Assembly: GCF_021538895.1 (NCBI RefSeq)
Contig: NZ_JADDRL010000001.1
Span: 62,001-126,000 of the forward strand
Source: Streptomyces olivochromogenes
Lineage (GTDB): Bacteria; Actinomycetota; Actinomycetes; Streptomycetales; Streptomycetaceae
Length of the DNA stretch: 64,000 nt
Direction of reading: 5' to 3'
In this document: positions 51,256-60,818 of the stretch, one piece after another
How positions within the stretch are numbered: position 1 is the stretch's first letter
Layout of the letters: the number at the start of each line of letters is the position of its first letter
Position numbers and translations under genes: made by a program
Notes under the pieces: generated by a model
What the model was told of the DNA's origin: nothing
Seen by the model: the letters and a program-made list of their open reading frames with translations, nothing else
The model's database searches: none

Positions 51256-52027
51256 TCAGGACTGGCACTGCGGACACCAGGCCGTGCGGCGTCCGGCGAC
51301 CCGGCTGGAGCACAGGAGGGTGCCGCACCGGGGGCACATGGGCTCGCGCCCGGTGAGCCACGAGCGACGCGGAGGCACGCGCCCGGCACGCACGGCGGTG
51401 TCGAGCACTCGGCCCATGGCCGTATGAAGGTGACGCAGGTCCGCTTCGCTGAGGTCCCGAGCCGGAGTCCGAGGGTGGATCCGAGCCCGCCAGAGGATCT
51501 CGTCGCAGAGAAGATTTCCGAGACCGGCGATCACGGACTGGTCCCATCAGGGCACTCTTGATGGCGCCGCGCCGCGCCGACAGCAGTTCCCTGAACTCCG
51601 TTCTCGGCACGCCCGTGGCGTCGGGGCCCAGCCCCTCCAGAAGCCGGTCGACAGCGTTCTTGTCGGCCAACTGCACGCCCTGCAACTTGCGTTGATCGCG
51701 ATAGCGCAGGGTCCGGGTGTCGTCGAGGGTCAGCACGATGCAGTCATGCGCCGCGATCGGCTCGTCCAGAGCGCAGCATCGTAGTGACCCTGTCATCCCG
51801 AAATGACAGACGAGTGTGGGGCCGTCGACCGTTGGCACGAACAACCATTTACCGTGCCGCCACGCCTTCCCGAGACGCTTTCCCTTCAGCTGCCCGCGCA
51901 GCCGCTCCTCGGTGACTCCACCCTGCAGAACCCCGGTGTCCCGTACCTCGATGTCGGTGACACACCGACGGCCGCCGCAGCTCATCAGCGCCCGGCGGAA
52001 TCCTTCGACATCCGGAAGTTCGGGCAT
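51256..52027 (-). pseudogene. formamidopyrimidine-DNA glycosylase (Fpg/Nei) gene with a frameshift
   Basis: The first 161 codons (52027 to about 51544) give MPELPDVEGFRRAL (catalytic Pro2, Glu3), then LVCHFGMTGSLRCC and RKLQGVQLADKNAVDRLLEG. The rest lies in another frame (51534-51256): IAGLGNLLCDEILWRARIHP and the zinc finger CPRCGTLL...CPQCQS. The break is at the run CCC 51543-51545 (GGG on the coding strand); removing one base joins SALMDQSVIAGLGN smoothly. It is either a real mutation or a sequence error. Start is 45 bases after the ku stop, so the two form an operon. Confidence 0.85.
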
Positions 52028-52072
52028 GCAAGGACGGGTACCCGCACGGGGCGGGCCCGCACGCCGGCCGTG

Positions 52073-53056
52073 TCAGGAAGCACGTGCCTTTCGCCCGCCG
52101 CCGGACGCCAGCGCGTCAATGAGTTCGTCGCGGTTCATCGAGGAACGGCCGTGAACGCCGGCATCGGCGGCGCGCCGATACAGCTCGTCCTTGGTGAGGT
52201 CACGCAGATCCGCGGTCTTCTTGCGCCGAGGAGCGCGACCGGCGCCGGCGCCTGCCTTCTCATTGTGGGCCTTGGGGCTTCGGGCCCGGTCGACGCTCGC
52301 CTGCAGTGCTTCCATCAGGTCGACGACATTGGTCGACTTCGGCGGCGGAGCGGCCTTTTCGACGGGCTCCCCGGCCTGCTTCGCCTTCAGCAACTGAGCG
52401 ACCTTCTCCTGAAAAGTGTCGTGCCATTCCTCGGGCGCCCAGTCGATGCTGAGCGTGTCGATGAGCTGCCCGGCCATCCGCAATTCCTTGTCTCCGGTCC
52501 TGGTCCCGCCCGGTAGGGAGCTGATCTCCTTCCGAGGGTCGCGGATTTCATCGGCCCAGTGCAGCGTGTGCATCGTGAGGATCCCGGCTTCGGCCTGCAG
52601 CGCCACCAGATACTCGTGGCTGCGCATGACGAAGGTCGCGATCCCGGCCTTGCGAGAGGTGTCCAAGGCTTTGTGCAGCAGTGCGTAGACCTTGCCGTAT
52701 TCCTCCCCCTTGGGCCCCAGATAGTAGGTGCGGTCGAAAAACACCGGGTCGATGGCGTCCAGGTCGACGAAGCCGTCGATCTCGATGGCTCGTGACCGTC
52801 CGGGCGCGATGTCGTCCAGTTCCTCCGGCTCGACGATGACGTACTCGCCTTCGCCCGTGTCGAAGCCTTTGACTATCTCGTTGAAGGGCACCTCTTCACC
52901 GGTGCGCTCGTTCACCCGCTTGTTGCGCACCCGGTCCGAAGTGCCACGTTGCAGCTGGTGAAAGTGGACCGCATGGGTTTCCGTCGCGGTGAAGAGCTGC
53001 ACGGGAACGGTCACCAGCCCGAACGTCAGCACTCCACTCCACACAGCCCGCGCCAT
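52073..53056 (-). CDS. ku: Ku protein of bacterial non-homologous end joining
   Basis: A 327-residue homodimeric DNA-end-binding protein. The Ku core (about residues 1-260) starts MARAVWSGVLTFGLVTVPVQ, and holds RVNERTGEEVPFNEIVKGFD, YYLGPKGEEYGKVYALLHKA and LPGGTRTGDKELRMAGQLID. The tail is basic (APRRKKTADLRDLTKDELYR) and ends in a SAP-like helix pair that may add DNA binding. GGAGG lies 8 bases before the ATG at 53056. No LigD gene is in the window. Confidence 0.95.
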   Translation of the reverse strand: MARAVWSGVLTFGLVTVPVQLFTATETHAVHFHQLQRGTSDRVRNKRVNERTGEEVPFNEIVKGFDTGEGEYVIVEPEELDDIAPGRSRAIEIDGFVDLDAIDPVFFDRTYYLGPKGEEYGKVYALLHKALDTSRKAGIATFVMRSHEYLVALQAEAGILTMHTLHWADEIRDPRKEISSLPGGTRTGDKELRMAGQLIDTLSIDWAPEEWHDTFQEKVAQLLKAKQAGEPVEKAAPPPKSTNVVDLMEALQASVDRARSPKAHNEKAGAGAGRAPRRKKTADLRDLTKDELYRRAADAGVHGRSSMNRDELIDALASGGGRKARAS

Positions 53057-53212
53057 GGCGCTCACCTCCGCACACACCCATCGCACCCCGTCAGGGCGCT
53101 GATCGCATCCTGGACTTCTGGGTGATAGACGATCAAGGCACTGGGCACTCGTCCCGCACGAGGCCACAGGCACCTCGGCGGAGCGTGACCGCGCGGGGAC
53201 CAGGAGTTGATG

Positions 53213-53476
53213 ATGAGCCACTCCCAGCGGACCGGAACCGAGCCGACGACCGCCCGGAGCGCCCTCGGGCTGCGTGCCGTACTGGCCGCCGCCGGGTTGG
53301 TGCTCTTCACGGCGGCGACGGTGTCGTTCAGCTTGTGGGCGGCTTCCTCATCGCCCTACGGGAGCCCTGACACCGGCGAGCTCGAGGTGCTGGCCGGGAT
53401 CTGCGGCGTGCTGACCCTGATCTCGGCGGTGAACCTTGCGGCCGTACTGAGAAGACGGGCGAAGGAACGCCCGTAG
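53213..53476 (+). CDS. DUF6343-family small membrane protein
   Basis: An 87-residue protein with two membrane segments (RAVLAAAGLVLFTAATVSFSLWA and LEVLAGICGVLTLISAVNLA). RTGTEPTTARSALGLRAVLA is the hallmark of the actinobacterial DUF6343 group. The ATG at 53213 is chosen because AGGAG lies 6 bases upstream. Function is unknown. It is divergent from ku with 156 bases between. Confidence 0.8.
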   Translation: MSHSQRTGTEPTTARSALGLRAVLAAAGLVLFTAATVSFSLWAASSSPYGSPDTGELEVLAGICGVLTLISAVNLAAVLRRRAKERP

Positions 53477-53669
53477 CGGGAGGGCGTCTCCACGATCCGG
53501 GGTACCCGCAGGCCGAGTGAGCGGGCGGATCTCAGTGCGAGGACTGGAGACCGATCATGAGCAAGCCTGTCGGCAAGGGCGGGGCCCCTCCCAGCAGCCG
53601 GATGCCCGGCCGACGGCTGGGCCGGGCCGACGCGACAGGAGTGACAAAAATGATGGGCGGATCTCGTCG

Positions 53670-56600
53670 ATGACAATCGCACCTGCACGACGCACGGTCA
53701 CCGTGGACACGGCGGGACTGGCCGCCGCTCTGCACGACGAGACCGATGCCGAGGTCCGCTTCGACGCGGGCACCAGGGGCGCCTACTCCACGGATGGTTC
53801 CAACTACCGGCAGGTGCCGATCGGCGTCGTGGTTCCGCGCAATGTCGAGGCCGGTGCCCACGCGATGGAGGTGTGTGCACGGTTCGGGGCTCCGGTGCTG
53901 TCGCGGGGCGGAGGCACGAGCCTGGCCGGGCAGACGACGAACACGGCCGTGGTGGTCGACTGGAGCAAGTACTGCGACGCCCTCGTCTCCGTCTCCCCCG
54001 AGACCCGCACATGTGTGGTGGAGCCGGGCATCGTCCTGGACGAACTCAACCGGCGGCTGTCCGACCACCGCCTGCAGTTCGGGCCGAAACCCTCTACCCA
54101 CAGCCACTGCGCCCTGGGCGGCATGATCGGCAACAACTCGTGCGGAGGGTCCGCGCAGGCGTACGGCAAGACGGTGGACAACGTGTGCCGGCTGGAGGTC
54201 CTGACCTACGACGGACTGCGCATGTGGGTGGGTCCGACGTCGCGGGCCGAGCGTGCCGAGATCGCCGCCGAGGGCGGGCGCCGGGCCGAGATCTACGACG
54301 GTCTGGACCGCATCGTCAGCGAGTATCTGGCGGACATCCGCCGCGGGTTCCCCAAGATCCCGCGCAGGGTGTCCGGCTACAACCTCGACTCCCTGCTGCC
54401 GGAGAACCACCTCGACCTCGCCAAGGCCCTGGTCGGCAGCGAAGGCACCCTGGTGACCGTGCTGCGTGCGGAACTCGACCTCGTGCCGGTGCCGGCCTGC
54501 CAGTCGCTGCTGATCCTCGGGTACGACGACATCTGCCACGCCGCCGACGACGTGCCCCGCCTGTTGGAGCACTGCTCTCCGGGCCAGTTGGAGGCCCTGG
54601 ACGGGCGGATGGCCCAGCTGATGCGCGAGGAGCACGCCTACCTCGACTCGCTCAACACCCTCCCTGAAGGCGACAGTTGGCTGCTTCTGCAATTCGACGG
54701 CGACAACCAGGAGGAGGCGGACGAGCAGGCGCACGCGCTGCTGAAGGCGATCGGCCGCGGCGAGAAGGACGCTTCGGTCGCCTTCTCCGACGATCCCGAG
54801 CGGGAGCACAGGATGCTCAGGGCCCGCGAGGCCGGGCTGGGGGTGACCGCCCGTCCACCGGACGACCGGGAGACCTGGGAGGGCTGGGAGGACTCCGCCG
54901 TCCCACCCGACCGTCTGGGCGACTATCTGCGCGACCTGAAGCGGCTGTTCGAGGAGTTCGACTACAACCACCCTGCGCTGTACGGCCACTTCGGGCAGGG
55001 CTGTGTGCACACGCGCATCCCGTTCGGGATGAGGACGGCGCAGGGGGTCGCGGACTTCCGCCGCTTCCTGGAGCGGGCCGCGGACCTCGTCGCCTCCTAC
55101 GGCGGCTCACTGTCGGGTGAGCACGGCGACGGCCAGGCCCGAGGCGAGTTGCTGACCCGTATGTTCGGCGACCGGCTCGTGTCCGCCTTCGTCGAACTGA
55201 AGGCACTGTTCGACCCGGGCGACCGGATGAATCCCGGCAAGGTCGTCGACCCGCATCCGGTCGACGGGCAACTGCGGCTCGGCCCCACCTGGCGGCCGAC
55301 CGCACCCGACACGTACTTCGGCTACCCCGAGGACGACCACTCCTTCAACCGCGCGGTGCTGCGCTGTGTCGGAATCGGCAACTGCCGCACCCACCGGGGC
55401 GGCGTGATGTGCCCCTCCTACCGGGCCACGAAGGAGGAAGAGCACTCCACGCGCGGACGCGCCCGGCTGCTGTTCGAGATGCTCGACGGCCACCCCGATT
55501 CGGCGATCGTCGACGGCTGGCGGTCGACCGGGGTGCGCGACGCGCTCGACCTGTGTCTGGCGTGCAAGGGGTGCAAGTCGGACTGCCCGACGGGGGTGGA
55601 CATGGCCACGTACAAGGCCGAGTTCCTCGCCCACCACTACGCCGGACGGCTGCGTCCCGCGGCCCACTACTCGATGGGCTGGCTGCCGGTATGGGCGCGG
55701 CTGTCGCGTCCGGCGCCGAGGCTGGTCAACAGCCTGCTGCACGCACCGGGCCTCGCGCGGGCGGGCAAGCGGTTGGCCGGCGTGGACGCCGCCAGGTCGG
55801 CGCCCGTGTTCGCCGAGGAGTCCTTCCTCCAGTGGTGGCGCGCTCGCGGGAGCGCACAGCCGGACCCCATGGATCCCACCGCGGTGGTGCTCTGGCCGGA
55901 CACCTTCAGCACCTTCTTCCACCCATCGGTGGCGATCTCGGCCGTACGGGTTCTGGAGGATGCCGGCTTCCGGGTCGCCGTACCCGACGCACCTGTCTGC
56001 TGCGGCCTGACGTGGATCTCCACCGGCCAACTGGCCGTCGCCCAGCGGGTCCTGCGCCACACGCTCGGCGTACTGCGCCCCTACCTGGACGCCGGCACGC
56101 CCGTGGTCGGCCTGGAACCCTCCTGCACCGCGGTCTTCCGCGCCGACGCACCCGAACTGCTGCCGGAGGACGAGGATGCGCGGCGGCTGGCCAGCCAGGT
56201 GCGCACCTTCGCAGAGCAGCTCGTCCAGCACGCCCCCAGGGACTGGCGACCGCCCCATCTGGCGCGGCAGGCGACGGTACAGACCCACTGCCACCAGCAC
56301 GCGATCATGAAATTCGACGCCGACCGGGAACTCATGCGCCGCGCTCACCTGGACGCCGACGTCCTCGACGAGGGCTGCTGCGGCCTGGCCGGCAACTTCG
56401 GCTTCGAACGCGGCCACCACGAGGTGTCCATGACCGTGGCCGAACAAGGCGTCCTGCCCGCCGTCCGCAAGGCCGCCCCCGACAGCCTGCTGCTGGCCGA
56501 CGGCTTCAGCTGCCGCACCCAGATCGAGCAGGGCGACACCGGACGGCGAGCCCTGCACCTCGCCGAGGCCCTGGCCCTCGGGCTCGACGGCCCACTGCCG

Positions 56601-56735
56601 AGCGAACATCCCGAGCGCCTGGCCGGGCGGCCCGACGTCCCGTCGCGCACGGCCCGCTGGGCGGCCACGGCGGGCGCCGCCGCCCTCACGGCCACCACGG
56701 GTCTCGGCGTCGTACGTCGCCTGCGCAGTTCCTGA
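53670..56735 (+). CDS. FAD/[4Fe-4S] D-2-hydroxyacid (lactate/glycolate-like) dehydrogenase
   Basis: A 1021-residue multi-domain redox enzyme. Residues about 35-270 form the FAD-binding PCMH domain (GGGTSLAGQTTN, GGMIGNNSCGGSAQAYG). About 280-550 is the FAD-oxidase C domain (GHFGQGCVHTRIPFG, GGSLSGEHGDGQARGELL). Then come two Fe-S motifs (CVGIGNCRTH...CPSY near 565; CLACKGCKSDCP near 628) and two CCG domains (CCGLTW near 776; CCGLAGNFGF near 903). It likely oxidises D-2-hydroxyacids at the membrane; the hydrophobic C-terminal helix may anchor it. It heads a four-gene operon. Confidence 0.92.
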   Translation: MTIAPARRTVTVDTAGLAAALHDETDAEVRFDAGTRGAYSTDGSNYRQVPIGVVVPRNVEAGAHAMEVCARFGAPVLSRGGGTSLAGQTTNTAVVVDWSKYCDALVSVSPETRTCVVEPGIVLDELNRRLSDHRLQFGPKPSTHSHCALGGMIGNNSCGGSAQAYGKTVDNVCRLEVLTYDGLRMWVGPTSRAERAEIAAEGGRRAEIYDGLDRIVSEYLADIRRGFPKIPRRVSGYNLDSLLPENHLDLAKALVGSEGTLVTVLRAELDLVPVPACQSLLILGYDDICHAADDVPRLLEHCSPGQLEALDGRMAQLMREEHAYLDSLNTLPEGDSWLLLQFDGDNQEEADEQAHALLKAIGRGEKDASVAFSDDPEREHRMLRAREAGLGVTARPPDDRETWEGWEDSAVPPDRLGDYLRDLKRLFEEFDYNHPALYGHFGQGCVHTRIPFGMRTAQGVADFRRFLERAADLVASYGGSLSGEHGDGQARGELLTRMFGDRLVSAFVELKALFDPGDRMNPGKVVDPHPVDGQLRLGPTWRPTAPDTYFGYPEDDHSFNRAVLRCVGIGNCRTHRGGVMCPSYRATKEEEHSTRGRARLLFEMLDGHPDSAIVDGWRSTGVRDALDLCLACKGCKSDCPTGVDMATYKAEFLAHHYAGRLRPAAHYSMGWLPVWARLSRPAPRLVNSLLHAPGLARAGKRLAGVDAARSAPVFAEESFLQWWRARGSAQPDPMDPTAVVLWPDTFSTFFHPSVAISAVRVLEDAGFRVAVPDAPVCCGLTWISTGQLAVAQRVLRHTLGVLRPYLDAGTPVVGLEPSCTAVFRADAPELLPEDEDARRLASQVRTFAEQLVQHAPRDWRPPHLARQATVQTHCHQHAIMKFDADRELMRRAHLDADVLDEGCCGLAGNFGFERGHHEVSMTVAEQGVLPAVRKAAPDSLLLADGFSCRTQIEQGDTGRRALHLAEALALGLDGPLPSEHPERLAGRPDVPSRTARWAATAGAAALTATTGLGVVRRLRSS

Positions 56736-56777
56736 CCCGGCGCGGACCGCCGGCCAAACCCGGAAAGGATCCCAGTC

Positions 56778-58583
56778 ATGTCGACGAAGGTCTCCGACTA
56801 CGTCCTCCAGCGGCTGCGCGCATGGGAGGTCGAGCACGTCTTCGCCTACCCGGGCGACGGCATCAACGGACTGCTCGCCGCCTGGGGCCGTGCGGAGAAC
56901 AACCCACGGTTCATCCAGTCGCGCCACGAGGAGATGTCCGCCTTCGAAGCGGTCGGCTACGCCAAGTTCTCCGGCCGCGTGGGCGTATGTGCCGCCACCT
57001 CCGGCCCCGGCGCCATCCATCTCCTCAACGGGCTCTACGACGCCAAGCTCGACCACGTGCCCGTGGTCGCCATCGTGGGCCAGACCAACCGCAGCGCCAT
57101 GGGCGGCTCCTATCAGCAGGAAGTCGACCTGGTCAGCCTGTACAAGGACGTCGCCTCCGACTTCTGCGAGATGGTCACCGTCCCCGAGCAGCTGCCGAAC
57201 GTGCTCGACCGGGCTCTGCGCACCGCCGTGGCAAGGCGTTCGGTCACCGCCGTGATCATCCCCGCCGATGTCCAGGAACTGGACTACTCCCCGCCCCAGC
57301 ACGCCTTCAAGATGGTGCCTTCCAGCCTCGGCATGCCGCACTACGCGCCGGTGCCGGACGAGGACGACCTCGCCCGCGCCGCCAAGGTGCTCAACGCCGG
57401 GGACAAGGTCGCCCTGCTCATCGGTCAGGGCGCGCGGGGAGCCCGGCCGGAGGTCATGGAAACTGCCGACCGGCTCGGTGCCGGCGTGGCCAAGGCCCTG
57501 CTGGGCAAGGACGCGCTCGACGACGACCTGCCCTACGTCACCGGTGCCATCGGCCTGCTGGGGACCCGGCCGTCGTACGAGATGATGCGCGACTGCGACA
57601 CCCTCCTCGTGATCGGCTCGTCCTTCCCCTACACCCAGTTCCTGCCGAAATTCGGCAAGGCCCGGGCCGTGCAGATCGACATCGACCCGCACATGGTCGG
57701 CCTGCGCTACCCCTTCGAGGTCAATCTCGTCGGCGATGCCGCCCGGACGCTGCGCCGGCTGCTGCCGCTGCTGCGACAGGCCACCGACCCCAGCTGGCGC
57801 GAGACGATCGAGGACAACGTCACCCACTGGTGGGACGTCATGCACCGACGCGCCACCGTCGAGGCCGACCCGATCAATCCGGAGTACGTCACCCACGCGC
57901 TCAGCGGCCTGCTGCCCGAGAACGTGATCCTCAGCTCGGATTCCGGGTCGGCCGCCAACTGGTACGCGCGCCATCTCAAGCTGCGCGGCGCGATGCGCGG
58001 CTCGCTGTCGGGCACGCTCGCCACCATGGGACCGGGCGTCCCGTATGCCATCGGCGCCAAGTTCGCCAACGGAGACCGGCCGGTCATCGCTCTCGTGGGC
58101 GATGGGGCGATGCAGATGAACGGCATGGCCGAGCTGATCACCGTTGCCAAGTACTGGCGGGATTGGGACGATCCGCGGCTGGTGGTCGCCGTCTTCAACA
58201 ACCGGGACCTCAACCAGGTCACCTGGGAGATGCGCGCCATGGAGGGAGCCCCGCAGTTCCTGCCCTCGCAGTCGATCCCCGATGTCGCCTACGCCGACTT
58301 CGCCCGCTCGCTCGGCCTGCACGGTCTGCGGATCGAGAAGCCGGGCGAGGTGGAGGGCGCCTGGAAGGCGGCGCTCGACGGCGACCGGCCCTGCGTGCTC
58401 GACTTCCTCACGGACCCGGCGGTGCCACCGATCCCGCCGCACGCCACCCTCGACCAGATCGAGGCCGCCGCGGCCAGTGTCCTCAGGGGCGACAGCGACC
58501 GCGTCGCCATGGTCCGGCAGGGGTTCAAGGCCAAGGTCCAGGAATTCCTGCCCGGCCACCGTCACCGCGTGGAGCATCGGTGA
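56778..58583 (+). CDS. thiamine-diphosphate enzyme (pyruvate oxidase/acetolactate synthase-like)
   Basis: A 601-residue ThDP-dependent enzyme. HVFAYPGDGINGLLAAWGR and RHEEMSAFEAVGYAKF (activating Glu) form the PYR domain, and VALVGDGAMQMNGMAELITV through VVAVFNNRDLNQVTWE (GDG...N) is the PP domain motif. The middle domain (about 190-330) has GQGARGARPEVMETADRLGA. It resembles pyruvate oxidases that give acetate or acetyl phosphate, but the exact substrate is open. The stop overlaps the next start (GTGA). Confidence 0.9.
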   Translation: MSTKVSDYVLQRLRAWEVEHVFAYPGDGINGLLAAWGRAENNPRFIQSRHEEMSAFEAVGYAKFSGRVGVCAATSGPGAIHLLNGLYDAKLDHVPVVAIVGQTNRSAMGGSYQQEVDLVSLYKDVASDFCEMVTVPEQLPNVLDRALRTAVARRSVTAVIIPADVQELDYSPPQHAFKMVPSSLGMPHYAPVPDEDDLARAAKVLNAGDKVALLIGQGARGARPEVMETADRLGAGVAKALLGKDALDDDLPYVTGAIGLLGTRPSYEMMRDCDTLLVIGSSFPYTQFLPKFGKARAVQIDIDPHMVGLRYPFEVNLVGDAARTLRRLLPLLRQATDPSWRETIEDNVTHWWDVMHRRATVEADPINPEYVTHALSGLLPENVILSSDSGSAANWYARHLKLRGAMRGSLSGTLATMGPGVPYAIGAKFANGDRPVIALVGDGAMQMNGMAELITVAKYWRDWDDPRLVVAVFNNRDLNQVTWEMRAMEGAPQFLPSQSIPDVAYADFARSLGLHGLRIEKPGEVEGAWKAALDGDRPCVLDFLTDPAVPPIPPHATLDQIEAAAASVLRGDSDRVAMVRQGFKAKVQEFLPGHRHRVEHR

Positions 58584-59719
58584 CCACCGAGGGGCTGGTG
58601 GCACGTGTGGACAGCGCCGAACGGGTGGCACACCTGGACTCCGCCGTCTACACGGTGCCGACCGACACGCCCGAAGCGGACGGCACCCTCGCCTGGGACA
58701 GCACCACGCTCGCCCTGGCCACCGTCCACTGCGCTGACGTCACCGGGCTCGGCTACACCTACGCCCCCGCGGCAACGGCGTATGTCATCGGTGACCTCCT
58801 CGCCGACGTGGTCACCGGCGCCTCCGTGTTCGACGTGCCGCGCCTGAACGAGGCCATGCAGCGCGCCGTACGCAACGCCGGCCTGCCCGGCGTCTGCGCA
58901 CAGGCCGTCTCCGCCGTCGACATCGCCCTGTGGGACGCCAAGGCCCGCTTGCTCGGCCTCCCTCTCGTCCGCCTCCTCGGCGCGGCACGCGACGACGTGC
59001 CCGTCTACGGCAGCGGCGGCTTCACCACGTACGACGACCAACAACAGGACAGACAACTACGGGACTGGGTCGAGAAGGAGGGCATTCCCCGCGTCAAGAT
59101 CAAGATCGGGGACTCCTGGGGGCAGCGCGAATCCCGGGACCGGCGGCGCGTGGCGCAGGCTCGTGCCAGCATCGGCGAGGCCGCCGAACTGTACGTGGAC
59201 GCCAACGGCGGCTACAGCGCCAAGCAAGCCGTCCGAGTGGCCGCCGCCCTCGCCGACCAGGGCGTGACATGGTTCGAGGAGCCCGTCTCCTCCGACCACC
59301 TGCGCACGCTCGCCGCGATCCGCGGCCGGATCGGTGTCGACGTCACCGCCGGGGAGTACGGCTACACCCTGCCCTACTTCCAGCACATGCTGGGCGCCGG
59401 TGCCGTCGACTGTCTCCAGGCCGACGTCACCCGCTGCGGCGGCGTCACCGTATGGCTGCGCGTCGCAACGCTCGCCCAGGCACACGGCCTGGACATCTCC
59501 GGGCACTGCGCCCCGCACGCACACGCCCACGCCGCCGCTGCCGTCCCCAACCTGCGGCACCTGGAGTGGTTCCACGACCACATCCGCATAGAGCGCCTGC
59601 TCTTCGACGGCACCCTTGATCCCAGCGGCGGCGACATCACCCCTGGCACCGACGGACCAACGGGTCTGGGACTGAGTCTCAACACCGAGCGCGCGGAGCC
59701 TTTCCGGCAGGTGCGCTGA
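58580..59719 (+). CDS. enolase-superfamily enzyme (mandelate racemase/muconate lactonizing type)
   Basis: A 379-residue metal-dependent enzyme that removes the alpha proton of a carboxylate. The K-x-K base VKIKIG (about residues 172-176) and metal ligands VDANGG, WFEEPVS and TAGEYG are in place; ISGHCAPHAHAHAAAAVPN holds the second base His. It matches sugar-acid dehydratases and epimerases. GTG start at 58580 overlaps the ThDP gene stop, so translation is coupled. The substrate is unknown, probably a sugar acid. Confidence 0.9.
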   Translation: MTTEGLVARVDSAERVAHLDSAVYTVPTDTPEADGTLAWDSTTLALATVHCADVTGLGYTYAPAATAYVIGDLLADVVTGASVFDVPRLNEAMQRAVRNAGLPGVCAQAVSAVDIALWDAKARLLGLPLVRLLGAARDDVPVYGSGGFTTYDDQQQDRQLRDWVEKEGIPRVKIKIGDSWGQRESRDRRRVAQARASIGEAAELYVDANGGYSAKQAVRVAAALADQGVTWFEEPVSSDHLRTLAAIRGRIGVDVTAGEYGYTLPYFQHMLGAGAVDCLQADVTRCGGVTVWLRVATLAQAHGLDISGHCAPHAHAHAAAAVPNLRHLEWFHDHIRIERLLFDGTLDPSGGDITPGTDGPTGLGLSLNTERAEPFRQVR

Positions 59720-59735
59720 GCCCGAAGGAAGGACC

Positions 59736-60758
59736 ATGCCCCAAAACATCGTCGTCACCGGCGCCAGCGCCGGGATCGGTCGCGCCACGGCCCGGCTCTT
59801 CGCCCGGCGCGGTGCCAACATCACCCTCGTCGCCCGGGGCCGGGAAGGGCTGGACGCGGCGGCGGACGAGGTGGAGGAGCTCGGCGGTCGGCCCCTCGTC
59901 CAAGTGGCCGACACCGCCGACCCGCAGCAGGTCGAGGACCTCGCCGACATGGCCGAGCAGACCTTCGGTCCCATCGATGTGTGGGTCAACTGCGCGTTCA
60001 CCAGCGTGTTCGCGCCCTTCGACGAGATCCCACCCGAGGAGTACAAGCGCGTGACCGAAGTGACCTACCTCGGCTTCGTCAACGGCACCCGCACCGCTCT
60101 CCGCCGCATGCTGCCTCGTGATCACGGCACCATCGTGCAGGTGGGTTCCGCACTCGGCGAGCGCGCCATCCCGCTGCAATCGGCGTACTGCGGAGCCAAG
60201 CACGCCGTCAACGGCTTCACGTCCTCCCTACGGGTCGAACTGCTCCACCGACACAGTGGCGTCCACATCACCATCGCCCAGATGCCGGCCGTCAACACAC
60301 CGCAGTTCTCCTGGGTACGATCCCGCCTGCCCAGGCATCCGCAGCCGGTCCCGCCGATCTACCAGCCCGAGGTCGCCGCCCGCGGCGTCCTGCACGCCGC
60401 CGACCACCCGAAGCGCAAGCAGTACTACATCGGAGCCCCGACCCTGGCGACCATCTGGGCCAACCGCCTCGCCCCCGCCCTGCTGGACCGCTACCTGGCC
60501 CGCACCGGATTCGACGCGCAACAGACCGACAGCCCAGCCCCTCAGGGCCCCGACAACCTGTTCTCACCGGCCGACGCACTATCAGGCAGGGACTACGGAG
60601 CGCACGGCGAGTTCGACGACGCGTCCCACACCCACTCCTGGCAGGCCGCCCTGGCCCGCCATCCGACGATGACGGCCGCTGCGGTGGGAGCCGGCCTGAT
60701 GGCCGCGGCAGCCGGCGCACGTCGAGGGATCTCCGGGGGTGCACGCGGCGGCTCGTAG
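59736..60758 (+). CDS. short-chain dehydrogenase/reductase with C-terminal extension
   Basis: A 340-residue SDR. TGASAGIGRATARLFARRGA gives the cofactor loop, VNCAF replaces the usual NNAG, and YCGAKHAVNGFTSSL holds Tyr-x-x-x-Lys. Residues beyond 250 form an extra segment ending in a short hydrophobic helix (MTAAAVGAGLMAAAAGARRG) that may touch the membrane. It is 16 bases after the enolase-type gene and is the last gene of the operon. Confidence 0.88.
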   Translation: MPQNIVVTGASAGIGRATARLFARRGANITLVARGREGLDAAADEVEELGGRPLVQVADTADPQQVEDLADMAEQTFGPIDVWVNCAFTSVFAPFDEIPPEEYKRVTEVTYLGFVNGTRTALRRMLPRDHGTIVQVGSALGERAIPLQSAYCGAKHAVNGFTSSLRVELLHRHSGVHITIAQMPAVNTPQFSWVRSRLPRHPQPVPPIYQPEVAARGVLHAADHPKRKQYYIGAPTLATIWANRLAPALLDRYLARTGFDAQQTDSPAPQGPDNLFSPADALSGRDYGAHGEFDDASHTHSWQAALARHPTMTAAAVGAGLMAAAAGARRGISGGARGGS

Positions 60759-60818
60759 GCACATGGTGGTCCCTGGTCGCCACTCGATGGCGCGCTACAG
60801 AACATGGCGCCTCATCAG

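Noticed and set aside
55409..58579. Long plus-strand open frame upstream of and in frame with the enolase-type gene
   Set aside because: Only the part from 58580 matches a protein family. The earlier part overlaps two real genes and reads as Arg/Pro/Ala low-complexity sequence.
55107..58631. Very long minus-strand open frame (1174 codons) antisense to the FAD/Fe-S and ThDP genes
   Set aside because: It is the mirror of two well-supported genes. Its translation is Val/Gly/His/Arg-rich without domains, as expected for shadow frames in GC-rich DNA.
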